NCBI RefSeq assembly: GCF_028372415.1
Contig: NC_092879.1
Location: 92,597,741-92,661,740 of the forward strand
From: Notamacropus eugenii
Lineage: Eukaryota > Chordata > Mammalia > Diprotodontia > Macropodidae
DNA: 64,000 bases
Reading direction: 5' to 3'
The position numbers were made by a program, and so were the translations under genes. A model generated the notes under the pieces. It ran no database searches. It had not been told where the DNA came from and saw only the letters and a program-made list of their open reading frames with translations. Shown here one piece after another: positions 1 through 10,940 of the stretch. The first letter of the stretch is position 1; the number at the start of each line of letters is the position of its first letter.

Positions 1-60
1 GAAGATAATAATAGCACTGGCCTCACAGGGTTGTTGTGAAGCTTAGAGGAGGTAACATTT
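1..60 (+). repeat. MIR-type SINE fragment
   Basis: The stretch around CTCACAGGGTTGTTGTGA resembles the middle of MIR/CORE-SINEs, whose usual form continues GGATTAAATGAGATAATG. The element is cut by the window edge. It is short and diverged, so the call is tentative. Confidence 0.4.
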
Positions 61-880
61 GTAATCTGGGCCTGTGCTATTTCTCTTTGCTTTTCTGAAA
101 TATCATTTACTTTATGGCCTGGACTGATGATGATAATTTGAGGACCGAACAAAGTCTGGCAGAAATTTTCTGAGACTTACCATACCCTTTCTGCTTCTGA
201 GTTTTGGAGGAGTGCTCACTCACAGGGGACAAAAAGCTTGATGACGTCTGAAAAATGAAGACACCTGTACACAAGTAAACAGGAGAGAATGCTTTCCCCC
301 TTCCCTTTTCCTGCTCCCCATGCTGGTTCATGACAGTGACTTTGGGGGTTCAATGTATGTCAGACTAATGAGCAGCCACAAGTAGCCATGGCACAAGATT
401 CTATCTCCTGTAACTGAGATTGCCTGAGACCAGTGCTGCAGAGGTGATCCTGAACAACTGACCAGGAAGCAAGAGGCTCAAGCAGACAAGGATGAGAGGG
501 GAAAGACTGGCAACTACTGTGATTTGCACTGGGCTGATGGGATGAAGGGAAGATGACCTTTTCCCCTTTCTCTTGATACAGCATGAGTTCTGATCACATC
601 TACTACTTCCCCTTCTCTGACCTGCAGGCCCAGGTGCTTCAGAACCTTTCCCCAGATACCCCAAATATCTGGGAAGGTAAGTAGGAGGAGTTGGAATGGA
701 TGGAAACAGAGAACCTCCAATAAGCATGCTTAACAACTTTCTTTCATTTTTTCATTATAAACTCTATGGCTACCCTATGTCAATTCCCCTTGCCCTGAAA
801 ATGTGAGAGGAGAGAAGAGCCTTAGAGATCCTGTTCTTCTAGAATATTTTTGAGCAGTATTCCCTGTCTTCTTCTAGATT
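61..880. other. Unassigned sequence with one exon-like segment
   Basis: No repeat or gene family is recognised. Positions 582-676 look like an internal exon. A pyrimidine-rich tract ending in CAG precedes it, it has a 31-codon open frame beginning SMSSDHIYYFPFSDLQ, and a GTAAGT donor follows. Its frame would continue in phase into an acceptor at 2919/2920, where a short frame ends at a TGA at 2994-2996. I do not recognise the peptide and chance is quite possible. Confidence 0.25.
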
Positions 881-1097
881 ATGGGTTCGAAAACTTTTTT
901 GGCCCATGGAACCTTTTGGAAGTCAGGTGAAGCCTAGAGACCCTGTTCAAAATAACACTTGTTACCTACATTCATAATTGAAGGAAATGCTAAATTTCAG
1001 TTAGAGGTTTGTGAAAATAAAGATTCAATTTTTTTTCCCATCCAAGTTTACAAATCCCTAGAAATATATCCTCCCAGGTTAAGAATCTCCACCCTCG
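880..1097 (-). mobile_element. hAT-like non-autonomous DNA transposon remnant
   Basis: The ends carry inverted forms of a GGTTCTTAACC-type sequence (GGTTAAGAATC at the right). The body resembles two other copies in the window, at 19145-19315 (opposite orientation) and 52505-52697. No transposase frame is present. The family assignment rests on the terminal sequence only. Confidence 0.45.
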
Positions 1098-1109
1098 ATC
1101 AATATTGAT

Positions 1110-1620
1110 TAATGAATGAATAAATGAAGCGTTTATTAAGTACTGACCATGTGCCAAGTACTTGGCTAAGCCCTGAGGACACAAAAAGGAAAGTAAAACG
1201 GTCCCTGCTCTCAAAGGGCTCCCATTCTAAGGGTGGGGGGAGACCACACACATGGAAGGTTTCAGCTGGAAGTCAGATGGAAAGGGGCCATGGTCCTTAG
1301 GGCACTGATAAAATCGTATCAGTTTCTGATGTTGAACCATTTGACAAGGCAAAGGACTTTCTTTTCTGTGTCTCTAACTGAGGTGGCCACAGCACCTTCG
1401 AGACCAGCAGCCAGGCTGCATCTCCACAGGGGCTGCTTCCTTGGGAAGATGGCAACAGCCCCGAGACTAGAAGCATGGCTATTCCCAAAGTCCTTGTGTT
1501 CAGGATCTTTGATCCTATCAGAGTATGAGGGGAGATGGTGGCCAAGGTAACAGTGGTGGTCTGATCTGGCATGTTGATACATGCCAAAGCATATATGAAC
1601 ACAGCATGAAAGGCATGGTG
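1110..1620 (-). repeat. L2/MIR-type 3' tail followed by an old composite repeat, antisense
   Basis: TTTATTAAGTACTGACCATG and TGCCAAGTACTTGG are the reverse complement of the conserved L2/MIR tail. The following 370 bp, from CATGGAAGGTTTCAGCTG, resembles 47140-47235 plus 47505-47780 and part of 22395-22640. This indicates one dispersed composite family. Confidence 0.5.
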
Positions 1621-2120
1621 CCTCTTGCCTTTCCCTCAGGGTGCCTGATTGGTGTAACTAGGCTGGCCTGCCTGCTCTGTGGCCATATCTCCCAGAAGCT
1701 TCATAGCTCTGTTAGGGAGAGGAGGATTCTAAATGTTTTTGCATGTTGAGTACCCTCTGTTAGCTAGCGTAGAGGCTTCAGGTTTCCTCCATGCCTGTGC
1801 CCTAGACACTCTGAAGAGACCTGCAACTGGTAGGGGACTAAGAAATTACACTCCCTTGCTGGATAATTAATGCAGTGATGCATTTCCTTTCTGTAGAACA
1901 CATGCCAGTGTAGATGGCTACTGACACTCCAATGCCCCAAGTAACATGCACCATTACCACGGTTGTCAGGTAAAATGTTTTGTGAATCCTAAAATACAAC
2001 ATAAATGGGAGCTGTTGTGCATTTAAAGCCGAGTTCTATAACTTCATAATAGGGATTGAGAACCATGGGCAGCCCCATTCTCTGTCTTTCCTTCACCTCC
2101 TCTTAGCCCCTGGTTCCCTC
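1621..2120. other. Unassigned intergenic sequence
   Basis: No coding potential or recognisable repeat is seen in this 500-bp stretch. Confidence 0.4.
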
Positions 2121-2124
2121 CCAG

Positions 2125-2710
2125 TCAATCAGTTAACAAACATTTATTAGACACCTACTATGGACCAGGCATTGAGCTAAGAGCTGAAGATACAAAGAGC
2201 TGAAGATACCAAGATACAAAGAGTGCCTGCCCTACAGGAGCTCACATTCTAATGGAGGATCAAGCAAACAAATATGTAGAAACAAACCATATGCAGGATG
2301 AATAGGAAATAACAGCGGGAGGCACTAGAATGAAGAGGGCTTGGCAAAGACTTCCTATAAAAAATGGGCTCTTAGTTGGGCCTTGAAGGAACTCAGGGAA
2401 GCCAATAAGTGGAGATGAGGAAGTACGGCATTGTGGGCATGAGGAAGAGTCAGAGGAAATGCTCAGAGTGGAAAGCTGGAGTCTGTAGTTAGTGGAAGTG
2501 AGCAGGAGGCTGGTGTCACTGGATGGAAAGTTAGGAACTGGGCAGGTTATGAAGGGTTTTGAAGGCCAGACAGAGCCTTTGGTATTTGATCTTCAAGATG
2601 ATAGGGAGCCACTGGAGCTTCTTCAGTAGGAGGGTAACATGGTTGGATCTGGGCTTTGGTGGCTAAACAGAAGATGGATTAGAGTGGGGAGAGACTTGAG
2701 TTAAGCAGCT
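2125..2710 (-). mobile_element. L2-clade LINE 3' region, antisense
   Basis: It begins with the reversed tail (AACAAACATTTATTAGACAC) and continues through the 3' UTR. The motif GTGGGGAGAGACTTGAG recurs in the same position in the copy at 13825-14370. No open reverse transcriptase frame remains in this piece. Confidence 0.6.
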
Positions 2711-3394
2711 GATTGCACCACTTCCAAGCCCTTCCATCAGCTCAGCTCTGATCCTTCTCTCTCTGTCCAGTTGAGAGAAGGCTCATGTGTCCAGGTAGGA
2801 TGCGGCAGAGTTATGAGGCTCTGGGAAAGCAATCTACCTGGGATCTTTTAGGAGGAGAAGAACGTTGTCTGGATCAGCTGATGCAATCTTAAGTCTAATG
2901 TGCAACTCTGTCTTTGCAGCTGGGATTGTTCACCAGGCCCTCAGCCTACACTTACCCTACTTCCAAGGCATCTGCTGTGGATTCTTCCTCCTTTGAGTAT
3001 GCACCAGGGGCTCAGAGGACTTTCAAATCTGCAGTCAGAGAGAACCTTTGCCACTTTCTGACCTAGTCGATATCTGTCCAACACATTCTTCATTTCCCTA
3101 GCTATCCCCTCTCCTCCAACCCTTTACTCCTACTGTGACTCCCCACCCATCACATTTAAATGTCCTGTGTCTGGAAAATCCTAGGATCTAAGTTGATGTC
3201 TGTTCCCCTGTCTGTAATGCCAAGGATGGGAAAGGAATCCTACCTGCCTGGGCAGGACCCCTCCCCTTCCTATAAAAAACTTCAAGCTATCTCCTCCAAC
3301 AAATTGCCTTTGTTATCCTATCCTCTCTGTTTCTGTCTCTCTGTCTCTGTCTTTCTCTCTCTGTCTCTCTTTCATCTTCAATCTCTCCTTCCCT
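2711..3394. other. Unassigned sequence with a CT-rich simple repeat
   Basis: Positions 3321-3373 are an imperfect CTGTCT/CTCT run. The remainder shows no convincing gene. The frame at 3160-3465 passes through the simple repeat and then into LINE sequence. Confidence 0.4.
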
Positions 3395-3850
3395 GGCTCT
3401 CCCCATGCTGCCTACAAAGCATGTCCATGTCTTCCTGGGCCTTAAAAGAGCTTCACTTGGTCTGATCATCCCCACTGGCTATCATTCTCTTTCTCTCCTG
3501 CCCTTCTTTGCTAAACTTCTTTAGAAAGCTTAGTGCTTGCACTTCTCTTCTTACATTTTTTAACCCTCTGCAGTCTGGCTTCCAGCCTCATCTTTCAATC
3601 CAAGCTGCTTTCTCTAAAGTTACTAGTGATCCTCCATTGCTAAAATGAATGGCCTTTTCTCAGTCTTTGTCCTTCTTGACTTCTCCATAGCCCCTGACAT
3701 TGTTGATCATTGTCTTCTCCTGGAAACTCTCTTCTCTCTAGGCTTTTGTTACCACTTCACTCTCCTAGTTCTCCTATTTGTCTGACTGCTCCTTCTCAAT
3801 CTCTTCTATTGTTTCTTCACTCAAGTCATTCCTATTCACTTACAGCAGTG
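3395..3850 (+). mobile_element. L2-clade LINE reverse-transcriptase fragment
   Basis: On the plus strand, translations in changing frames give pieces of the L2-type reverse transcriptase, around the segments for CAGTCTGGCTTCCAGCC (usual QSGF) and CTTGACTTCTCCATAGCC (usual LDLSAA). It is frame-disrupted and dead. It is the same family as 44040-45500. Confidence 0.6.
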
Positions 3851-4369
3851 GCTGGCAATAGCATCTGCATTGGGAGCCAAGGAAAAACTAGAAATACCAA
3901 GAAAAGACACCTAGCAGAAAAGTACAACATACCTAAGAGGAATAGCGCGATTACCCCACAAAGAGGAAGAAAGGTTTCCAGCAGCCTGTTTGCTACATGT
4001 ACTCTTTAAGCCTGAGCTCTCTTTCTTCTGGACTGTCTATGCACTACTGGGAGTTTGTCCCAGACTTTTGAGGGGATGTTTTGTACCAACTGTTTTCACT
4101 ATAGCACCCTTGTTAAAAACTAAGTCTCACTGACTAATTGATATCACCTGATAATTACAAGGAGAAACACACTGGTGGGGGCTCATGAGTTATAGCATTA
4201 GCAAACTACCTCCCACCCCTTGAGTCTACCAAATAGAACATTGAGGAGAATAGAGCAGCCACCCTCCAGATACCCTACCTGCCAATGCAAATGGGGGTTG
4301 GGAGAACAGCTATGGAGCATTGCAGCATTTCATCATATAACTCATCATTTGTTTGATCTGGCATAATAG
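3851..4369. other. Unassigned insertion-like sequence
   Basis: This stretch separates LINE and SINE fragments and has no identified family. Its base composition differs from the flanks. An old LTR or other insertion is possible, but no terminal repeats or target duplication could be defined. Confidence 0.3.
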
Positions 4370-4566
4370 GTGAATAGATTTAGAGTTGGAAGTGACCCAA
4401 GTTATTTAGTTCAATCCTCCTCATTTTATAGGTAAAGTAACTGAGACTCAGAGCTAAGACTCAGAATTAAGTGACTTGATTAAGGTCACACATTTAAAAA
4501 CACATCAGAAATTAGATTAGAACTCAGGTCCTTTGACTGGAAATCCAACACTCTGTACCAGGCTGA
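4370..4566 (-). repeat. CORE/MIR-type SINE, antisense
   Basis: Contains the recurring order of TAGAGTTGGAAGTGACC, a CTCATTTTATAGGTAAAGTA block, TTAAGTGACTTGATTAAGG and GAACTCAGGTCC, as in many other copies here. Confidence 0.65.
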
Positions 4567-4619
4567 TCATAGGATCTTAGACTTAGAAGTAGAAGGCACC
4601 TCAGAGACCATCCCCCCAG

Positions 4620-5115
4620 ATGACCCTGAATTCTTTCAGACGATACTACATCCCTGACTATCCTTCTAGTACTGATTATGTCTTCTCTAATATCCCTGAC
4701 TTACTGGTTCTGTACAAAATATTCCTTGCTTCCCATTGCCACTTCCAGATTCTCTTCTATTGCCCTTACTCAGCTCTCTCTCTTCCTTTGAGGTTTACAC
4801 CCTATCCGGATGCTGATGGCTGTTATCCACCAACACCCAGGACATTCTCTTTCCTTCCTCACTGAGTTCAGTTCCTGGCTCATGACCTTTCCCTCTACCC
4901 CAACTCCTGCCCTCATACTAGGGGACTTCAATATGCATGCTTGAGGTTTCCATTAAATATCTTAACCACCCATTCATCTCCTCCATCTACTCAACTCCCA
5001 CAGCCTCCTTCCCCAATCCACTTCAGCTACACACAGAGGGAGTCAGACCCTTGATCTTTCCATCATCATGTGTTCTATTTCCATGAACATGATCTCTGAA
5101 ATTCATATCAACTGA
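4620..5115 (+). mobile_element. L2-clade LINE endonuclease-region fragment
   Basis: Translation around CTAGGGGACTTCAATATGCA gives LGDFNMH, the endonuclease motif of L2/CR1-group LINEs. An 81-residue frame opens at 4620. Because an RT fragment lies 5' of it at 3395-3850, these are two separate insertions or a rearranged copy. Confidence 0.6.
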
Positions 5116-5119
5116 ATCA

Positions 5120-5250
5120 CAATCTCTTAATATTCCATGTGACTTGCTCAGGGTCACACAGCTAGTGTCAAAAACAAGATTTGAAACCAGGTCTTCTTGA
5201 AGCCAAGTTAGTCATTTTATCTACATCGGAAGCCACACTGCCCGAGATCA
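5120..5250 (-). repeat. CORE/MIR-type SINE 3' fragment, antisense
   Basis: The phrases GTGACTTGCTCAGGGTCACA and CAGCTAGTGTC followed by GAAACCAGGTCTTC identify a truncated SINE copy. Confidence 0.55.
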
Positions 5251-5938
5251 AACCTACATAGGAAGGGCATTAAACTTGGAGAAAAGGAACAGGTTCCACC
5301 CTCTGGGGTAGCTTGTTGTGCAGCTGAAGCTAAGGTGCCACCCACTGGTGAGAAGACACAGGAAACTAGTCTTGAGGGTAGACAGGGATGCTTGCATCCT
5401 CAGAGGTCACCAAGTTGAGCCCCCTCATTTTACAGATGAGGAAACTAAGACCCAGACATGTGAAGTGACCCAGGTAGTAAACAGCAGACTCTTGGGGGTT
5501 TCATGGCTCCCCAGTACTCTAAAAGAAGAAGGAAATGAGGAAGCCATTCCAGGCAGGTAAAGGGAGTGATGAGAGCACAGACCCAATGAGGAGAAAGGAT
5601 GACTCGTGGCAGACGACAGGTAGAATACAGCACCCTTTGGTAAGGTCTCACCTTCCCTTCATGTGTCTTTGTGTGTTTCTCTGAGGCCCAAAGAATCTTA
5701 GACCCCAGTAAGCCTCCCTCCCTTCCTGGCCAGCTCACTCAGACCTGAGTCCAAATCCAAATCCTGTTCCAGTGTGGAACTAGGCCATAGGCCTGCTTGT
5801 CCAATGGATTCACCTGAACCCTAACCCTGGTCATTATTCAGCCACATTTGAATGGTGACCACTTCTTTCTTTTGTTATTTTTAAAACTTGGCTTCACTTG
5901 ATCTCCTTTCCTCCACCCCTTCCTTCTGTTTTTACCAG
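5251..5938. other. Mostly unassigned; small SINE piece at 5395-5480
   Basis: CCCTCATTTTACAGATGAGG near 5420 marks a short antisense CORE/MIR fragment. The rest, up to the acceptor of the 5939 exon, contains no recognisable feature. Confidence 0.4.
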
Positions 5939-6002
5939 CCTGCCATCAAAGGTTACAGAAATAAATCCAATTGCTCTGTAAACCAAGGCCTAGATTGGGG
6001 AG
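5939..6002 (+). CDS. TRMT2B: Isolated TRMT2B-like exon (GYRNKS region)
   Basis: This 64-nt segment has a good acceptor (TCTGTTTTTACCAG before 5939) and a GTGAGT donor at 6003. It translates in one open frame to PAIKGYRNKSNCSVNQGLDW plus G. From memory, human TRMT2B reads PVINGYRNKSTFSVNRGPDG here, so P, I, GYRNKS, SVN, G and D coincide. GYRNK is a family hallmark of TrmA/TRMT2-type SAM-dependent uracil-C5 methyltransferases. TRMT2B acts on mitochondrial tRNA and 12S rRNA. I found no neighbouring TRMT2B exons: the catalytic parts expected as FFQIN and DICCGTG are absent from both strands as far as I can read. In human the gene lies beside TMEM35A on the opposite strand. The segment may be an exon of a gene with unseen exons, or a relic left by rearrangement or decay. 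Confidence 0.5.
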
Positions 6003-6394
6003 GTGAGTCTGGTAATAACGGAACAAGGACCCTATATGGCAAGAGAGGGGCTGTAAGGTTGGAGAACCAGGGCCATGGTAAGAGTGATAGCTAGGGGACT
6101 TGTACTCTCTGAAGCGGAACAGAAGTTAAAGCTCTTGGAGGTGATGCATGCTGACAAGGTCAAGGGGACATCCATAGCCTTTGGTGAGTGACCGACATAG
6201 AACAAAGTTAGAGGGTATGGGAATATCCTGACTATGATCAGCCCTTACCATCCTAGGACTGCCCATCTCTCTTTCTGCCTTCTGTCCCTCATCCAAAGAC
6301 AACCACATTCCTTATTCTGAAATCCTCCTGAAAACCAATTGTCTTTGTCACACATTTCCATGGTATCCCAGGAGATCCCTGCCCTGAACTAATC
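6003..6394. other. Unassigned sequence
   Basis: No repeat is recognised. A weak exon-like segment (about 6121-6182, followed by GTGAGT) lacks a usable acceptor. Confidence 0.35.
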
Positions 6395-6500
6395 CAAGCC
6401 AAGCCAAGACACATTTATTAAGCACCTACAATGTGCAAGGCCCTGTGCCAGATGCTGAAGATATAAAGACAAGATAGTCTCTGCCATCAAGGGGTTTAAA
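6395..6500 (-). repeat. L2/MIR-type tail, antisense
   Basis: ACACATTTATTAAGCACCTA followed by CAATGTGCAAGGCCCTGTGC is the reversed conserved tail. Confidence 0.65.
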
Positions 6501-6584
6501 TTCTGCTGCATGTGTGAGGGCATCATGTGCAGCTACAGTCGGCCAACAGATAGGTACATACTTATCCTACATTCCAGTAGGAAT

Positions 6585-7260
6585 CACAGAATTTGAGAGT
6601 TGGGCAAGACCATGAAAACCTTCTAGGCCCACTCAACCTGAGAGAATCTTTCCTATACAAGTGGTCTCAGGCCTCCCACTCCCTCCTGAGACAGCCCATT
6701 CTAGTCTTGGACAGCTCTAAAACATGAGGCACTTTGCCTGAAATCAAACCTAACTTTGCTCCCTTGCAGTTCCTACTCGTTTCTTCTGTTTGTCCTCTGG
6801 GGCCAAATAGAGCAAATAGAGTCGTCTTTCCCAAGACAGATAAGCTGCACTGGGGTCTGAGGGTTTGAGCACACACCCATAAAAACTACAAATGCTTCCT
6901 TCCTGGGCTCTAGACAACAATACTGGGCCTCGGGGATGTTCTTGGGGCTTTCCTTATCTACAGGAATCACCAGCTGGGCCCTCCATCCTGGGGATGTGGA
7001 GAAGATGACCAGTGAGTCAGAGCTGTGGAGGAGCTACCTCTTCCCCAGACTGTGTAAGGATGAAGGGAGTCCCTGTAGAAGAATAATTTGTCCCTCCTCC
7101 ATTTCAACTTGTTCTCTATCCCTCAACGCCCCACCAGGATATGTGTTCTCAGTAGCAGATTTTCTTACCTGGCCTTAATCACTGAATGGGTGTTGCCTCA
7201 GTCAAACTGAGACCTGTTAAAGACCTTAGCTTAAAAAGGCCAAGGTCCCCACTGCATTCA
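6585..7260. other. Old repeat fragment and unassigned sequence
   Basis: Positions 6585-6760 resemble a marsupial interspersed repeat (GAATTTGAGAGTTGGGCAAG). The remaining 500 bp has no recognised content. The 80-codon frame at 6936-7178 matches no family I know. Confidence 0.3.
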
Positions 7261-7264
7261 GGGC

Positions 7265-7430
7265 CATGATCTATATCTGGTCACTGGCCCCAGAAGGCTC
7301 TGGAGGAGAAAGTAAGGCTGGTGACTACACAGTTCTCTCTCACTTAAACATAATTCATTTGCATGTCATGGCATCACCTCCCTGACGTCATGGTCCTCTG
7401 AGAACAAACCACAACATCGGTCTCAGCAGG
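7265..7430 (+). repeat. 3' part of tRNA-headed marsupial SINE
   Basis: The sequence from GGTCACTGGCCCCAGAAGGC to CATGGTCCTCTGAGAAC matches the 3' half of the complete copy at 25057-25372. Confidence 0.65.
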
Positions 7431-7674
7431 TGCATTCCCTATGGGCTGGCCAGAGCACAATTCCCCTTTATCCCAGTAATTCTTTCCTCTGCCCCGGGCA
7501 GTCTGAAACAGGACATTTAGCTAGGGGTTTTCAGGGACCACTCCTCATTTTCAGTTTCACCCTATTAATTTCAATTTCTACTTTTAGCAGAGAGTGATTG
7601 GGAGATATTCAGATTTATAAAGCTATTCCTCTACATACTGGTTTCTATTTGGTGCAAGCCATATTGAGTGAGTG

Positions 7675-7862
7675 AGCCTGTCAGTCAGTCAGTTAGCACT
7701 TAAATGCCTACTGTGTGTCAGGCACTAGGCTACGTGCTGGGAATGCAAAGAGAGGTGTAGTAACTCCCATCCTCCAAGAGCTCATAGTCCATGGGGGAGA
7801 CACCGTGCAAACAACTCTGTGCAAACACACACACATGTATATGTATATACATATATAGACAT
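7675..7862 (-). repeat. L2/MIR-type tail, antisense, with a CA/TA microsatellite
   Basis: CAGTCAGTTAGCACTTAAATGCC and TGTGTCAGGCACTAGGC mark the reversed tail. A short ACACACACATGTATATGTAT run follows at about 7826. Confidence 0.55.
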
Positions 7863-8460
7863 AAATGATTGGAGAAAACCAGTAGTATTAAGGGGGATGA
7901 GGAAAGGCATCTTGCAGAAAATGGGACTCAGCACTGTTTGTGTCTGATTTCCCCAAGAGTTAAACCTCTTCCCCTAAGCCCTATTCCCTTTCTCCCCTGT
8001 AGTGCGGATGATAGAAAGCTCAAATTACCCAGCATTCCATCATCTATTCTATGCAAGGGATTGTAGGCAATGACAAGGCTTGGAAGACTTGGATTCTGCC
8101 CTCAAGATGGTGACAGTCTTAACCTGCACACGACACTCAGGGAGCAAAGGAAGAATAAGGCTTTTCTTGGGCTCACGTGTCATGATGTCTATCCAGGCAA
8201 CTCTGGTTCTCCAAAGCTCTGCCAAGAGCACTCTATCACTCTGAGATTTTTTCCCAAGTCTTTGGAGAACATCATGTGTAGGTGGCCACCAGCTGATGAA
8301 TTCTTTAGTCACAGCACCTGTGAAACAAAGAAAAATATAATCAAGACTGGTTCTTTCCACTCTCTTCTGTTTCTGCAAAGACAGTGGCAGACTGGTAGAA
8401 AAGTGGGCAAAGGTGGACATGAGTATGCCCAGAAAATATGCAGTTATATATTTCTGACAA
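7863..8460. other. Unassigned sequence with a long chance frame
   Basis: A 141-codon frame (8070-8495) runs through here on the plus strand and a 123-codon frame on the minus strand. Neither shows a domain, and the plus frame runs into L1 sequence. Confidence 0.4.
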
Positions 8461-8465
8461 TAGCT

Positions 8466-8820
8466 TGTGCAGAAGAATGTGGGGAAAGCAACTAAGAATT
8501 ATACAAATGAAGTAACTAAAATGTCCACACACTTTGACCCAGAGATCCCACTCATAGTCATATACCCTAAGGAGATTAAGGGCAGAAAGAAAGGTGCCAT
8601 ATACAACAACACATTCATAGCAGCACTTTTTGTGTTTCCCGCAGAGAACTGGAAACAAAGTGGATGTCTGCCTATTGGGGAATGGCTAAACAAATTACAG
8701 TAGTTAGTGAGATGGAATATTACTGTGCTCCAAGAAACAACGAACAGAACGGAAACAGAGAAGCTACAAAGATTTGCTGCATTCTTCCCTGATGCCAAGT
8801 CAAGTAAGAATTCAAAGAAG
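8466..8820 (+). mobile_element. L1 3'-region fragment
   Basis: GAATGGCTAAACAAATTACA and GATGGAATATTACTGTGCTC are the highly recurrent 3'-region phrases of marsupial L1. The same block occurs at 16080-16180 and, reversed, at 12865-13425. Confidence 0.65.
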
Positions 8821-8883
8821 CCTGAGAAGACTTGTATAAAATGCTACAGAATAGAGTCAGCAGGAACCAATATACATAATGAC

Positions 8884-8930
8884 TGCAAAAGTGGCACACA
8901 GTAGGTGCTTAATAAATGTTCAACTGCTTA
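8884..8930 (+). repeat. MIR/L2 tail fragment
   Basis: GGCACACAGTAGGTGCTTAA TAAATG is the sense-strand tail of MIR/L2 elements. Confidence 0.5.
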
Positions 8931-10315
8931 GCTCTTTTTTCTTTTTTTGTTATAAAGGATATCTCTCTAACTAGGGGAGATATATTGAGAAATGAAGGTA
9001 ATTGAAAACAAAAGATAGCATTTTTTTTAAAAGGTGAGGCAAAGCACATCACTTAGGGAAAGTGTATCTGGAAAAAAGATGAACTGAGCCTTCTTCAAGG
9101 ACAAAGGCTGGCCAGTCAGAGTTCTCCAATGGTACCTAGATCTTCTACCTAGTGTATATGGGAGGGCATGGATAAGAGTCATCCCTCATGAGGAGGCACG
9201 GAAGGCTGGCAATCAATCCATACTCATGTGCATGGGGGGAAGTCAAGGTTGGTGCCCACGTTACAGATCAGCCATGGATCTATCTTTTGGGGGTGTTGTT
9301 AAATTTGATTTTGGTGCATTATACAAACCTATACAGACTCAGAAGTTAATCCTTCCAGGTAAGAAAGACGGCATAAAAAGAGATTGAGCAAACAGCATAA
9401 GCAACCTTATATTTTCATGTTATACTGTTTTTCCGAAGTAAGGAAAAGGAGTATGCTTTCACTTTAATAAATTGGTACCAATGGCATATGCCATTTTTGA
9501 CACTGTCTTCATTTACCTAGTTGCAATCACTGTATATATTATTTATTCAATTCTGTATTTTCACTCAGCATCCCTTCATCTATGTCTTCCCAGGTTTTTC
9601 TGAATTCTTGCTTTGAAGGGGCAGAGAAACCTGGCAGATGGGAGGGTTTCAATCTCTTTAGAGTATAAACTCAGAATGGAAGATGGCTGATTCAAAGGGT
9701 AGGAACAATTTTGTAATATTCCTTGTGTAATGGCAAGCTGTTTTCCAACACCACTGGAGAACTAGGCCCAATGAAATATTGGAAGCATACCTTTGTATTT
9801 AAAAACTGCCACTGGAACTCTTTTGCTTGGGCAACCTCTGCTGTCTCCAGACTCTGGGAAGAGCCTCATGAGGGAGCCTTTGTTTTGAGATAAGCCAGGC
9901 CAGCAGCAATGTTCCTCCACCCTCTACACTCTCCTACACACTCCACTGAAGACTCATCAATAAGTGTCTCTCTACATTTTGAGCCAGGAAGAGTGCAGGC
10001 TACCCATTAAGGATTGGAGATCATGATATGGGCCCACCTGACCACATAATCCCAAGAAATGGATCTCCCTGGGAGGCAAGCAGACCCTAGAGATGAACCA
10101 TGTGCTTAGAGGCCAGTTATTGATGGGTTCCTACTCTAAGGAGAAAGGTGTTGAGTGAATTCCAGGCTGAGGGAGGTTAGTCCCTTGCCTTAAGGTCCTC
10201 AATCACCATTTTTGCTCTTCCCTCAAGGCCTACCTAGTACGATGCTTTTTACATACGATACCCTTAATAAATGATTGCTGAGTAAATAAACTGGTCTCCC
10301 CGCTTTTCCTGATGT
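8931..10315. other. Mostly unassigned; L1-type pieces near 9410-9620
   Basis: Part of 9410-9620 resembles reversed L1 3'-region sequence. A short L2/MIR tail (CCTTAATAAATGATTGCTGA) lies at about 10262. No gene is recognised. Confidence 0.3.
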
Positions 10316-10319
10316 GACC

Positions 10320-10540
10320 AGTAGTAATAATAACTGATGCCTGGGTAATAAGTTACCTCTTACAAAGCGTTTTGAATGGAATCATGTTGGTGACTGAACC
10401 TCACCTACAATGCACAACAATCCCCAGAGGTTAGGAACTATGGGTATTAAACCCAACTTACAGAGGAGAAAACAGGCTTAGAGGGGCAATATAGCCTTCT
10501 CAGGGTTACATAATTAGTAAGAGTCAGAGGCAAGTTTGGA
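10320..10540 (-). repeat. MIR-type SINE, antisense
   Basis: Contains the reversed MIR order of CAATCCCCAGAGGTTAGGAA, an AGAGGAGAAAACAGGCTTAG block, CTCAGGGTTACATAATTAGT and GTCAGAGGCAAG. Confidence 0.6.
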
Positions 10541-10734
10541 AACAGGTTCTTCTAGAATCCAAAACCACCAAAAATCCATTCCTTTGGGTCATGAAGGCTT
10601 GGGAGCTTCCAGAAGCTCAGTTAAAATGCAAATATTCCTGGGAACAGGCATGCTTTTATTTGCTAATATGCTAGCAGAGAAATTAGACATTGATTGTATG
10701 GGGAAGGAAGTTCCCAAAAAGCAGTGAGAGACCA

Positions 10735-10940
10735 GGAATAGTGAAAAAACATGGAACTGGAATTTCAGGGCCAGGCTTCTGTCACTTTCTAGCTTGTGAT
10801 GACGGACACCTCAGTTTCCTCATCTGCCAAATGGCAATAGTAGTACCTATTATCTTCCCTATCTCACAGGGATTTTGTCAAGATTTGATGAGGGAAGAAA
10901 ACTCTTATGGGCCCCTACAAATGTAAGTTTATGTTACTAT
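10735..10940 (+). repeat. MIR-type SINE, sense
   Basis: The order CACCTCAGTTTCCTCATCTG, CCAAATGGCAATAGTAGTAC and CTCACAGGGATTTTGTCAAG is that of MIR in sense. Confidence 0.65.

Noticed and set aside
3160-3465. 101-codon frame with leucine/serine-rich end
   Set aside because: The hydrophobic part is the translation of a CTCT simple repeat.
6963-7010. Exon-like segment after TTATCTACAG as the next TRMT2B exon
   Set aside because: Phase would fit, but the peptide (ITSWALHPGDVEKMT) bears no resemblance to the expected TVGFYLG region.
8070-8495. 141-codon plus-strand frame and overlapping 123-codon minus-strand frame
   Set aside because: No family resemblance or splice context. The plus frame ends in L1 3'-region sequence.
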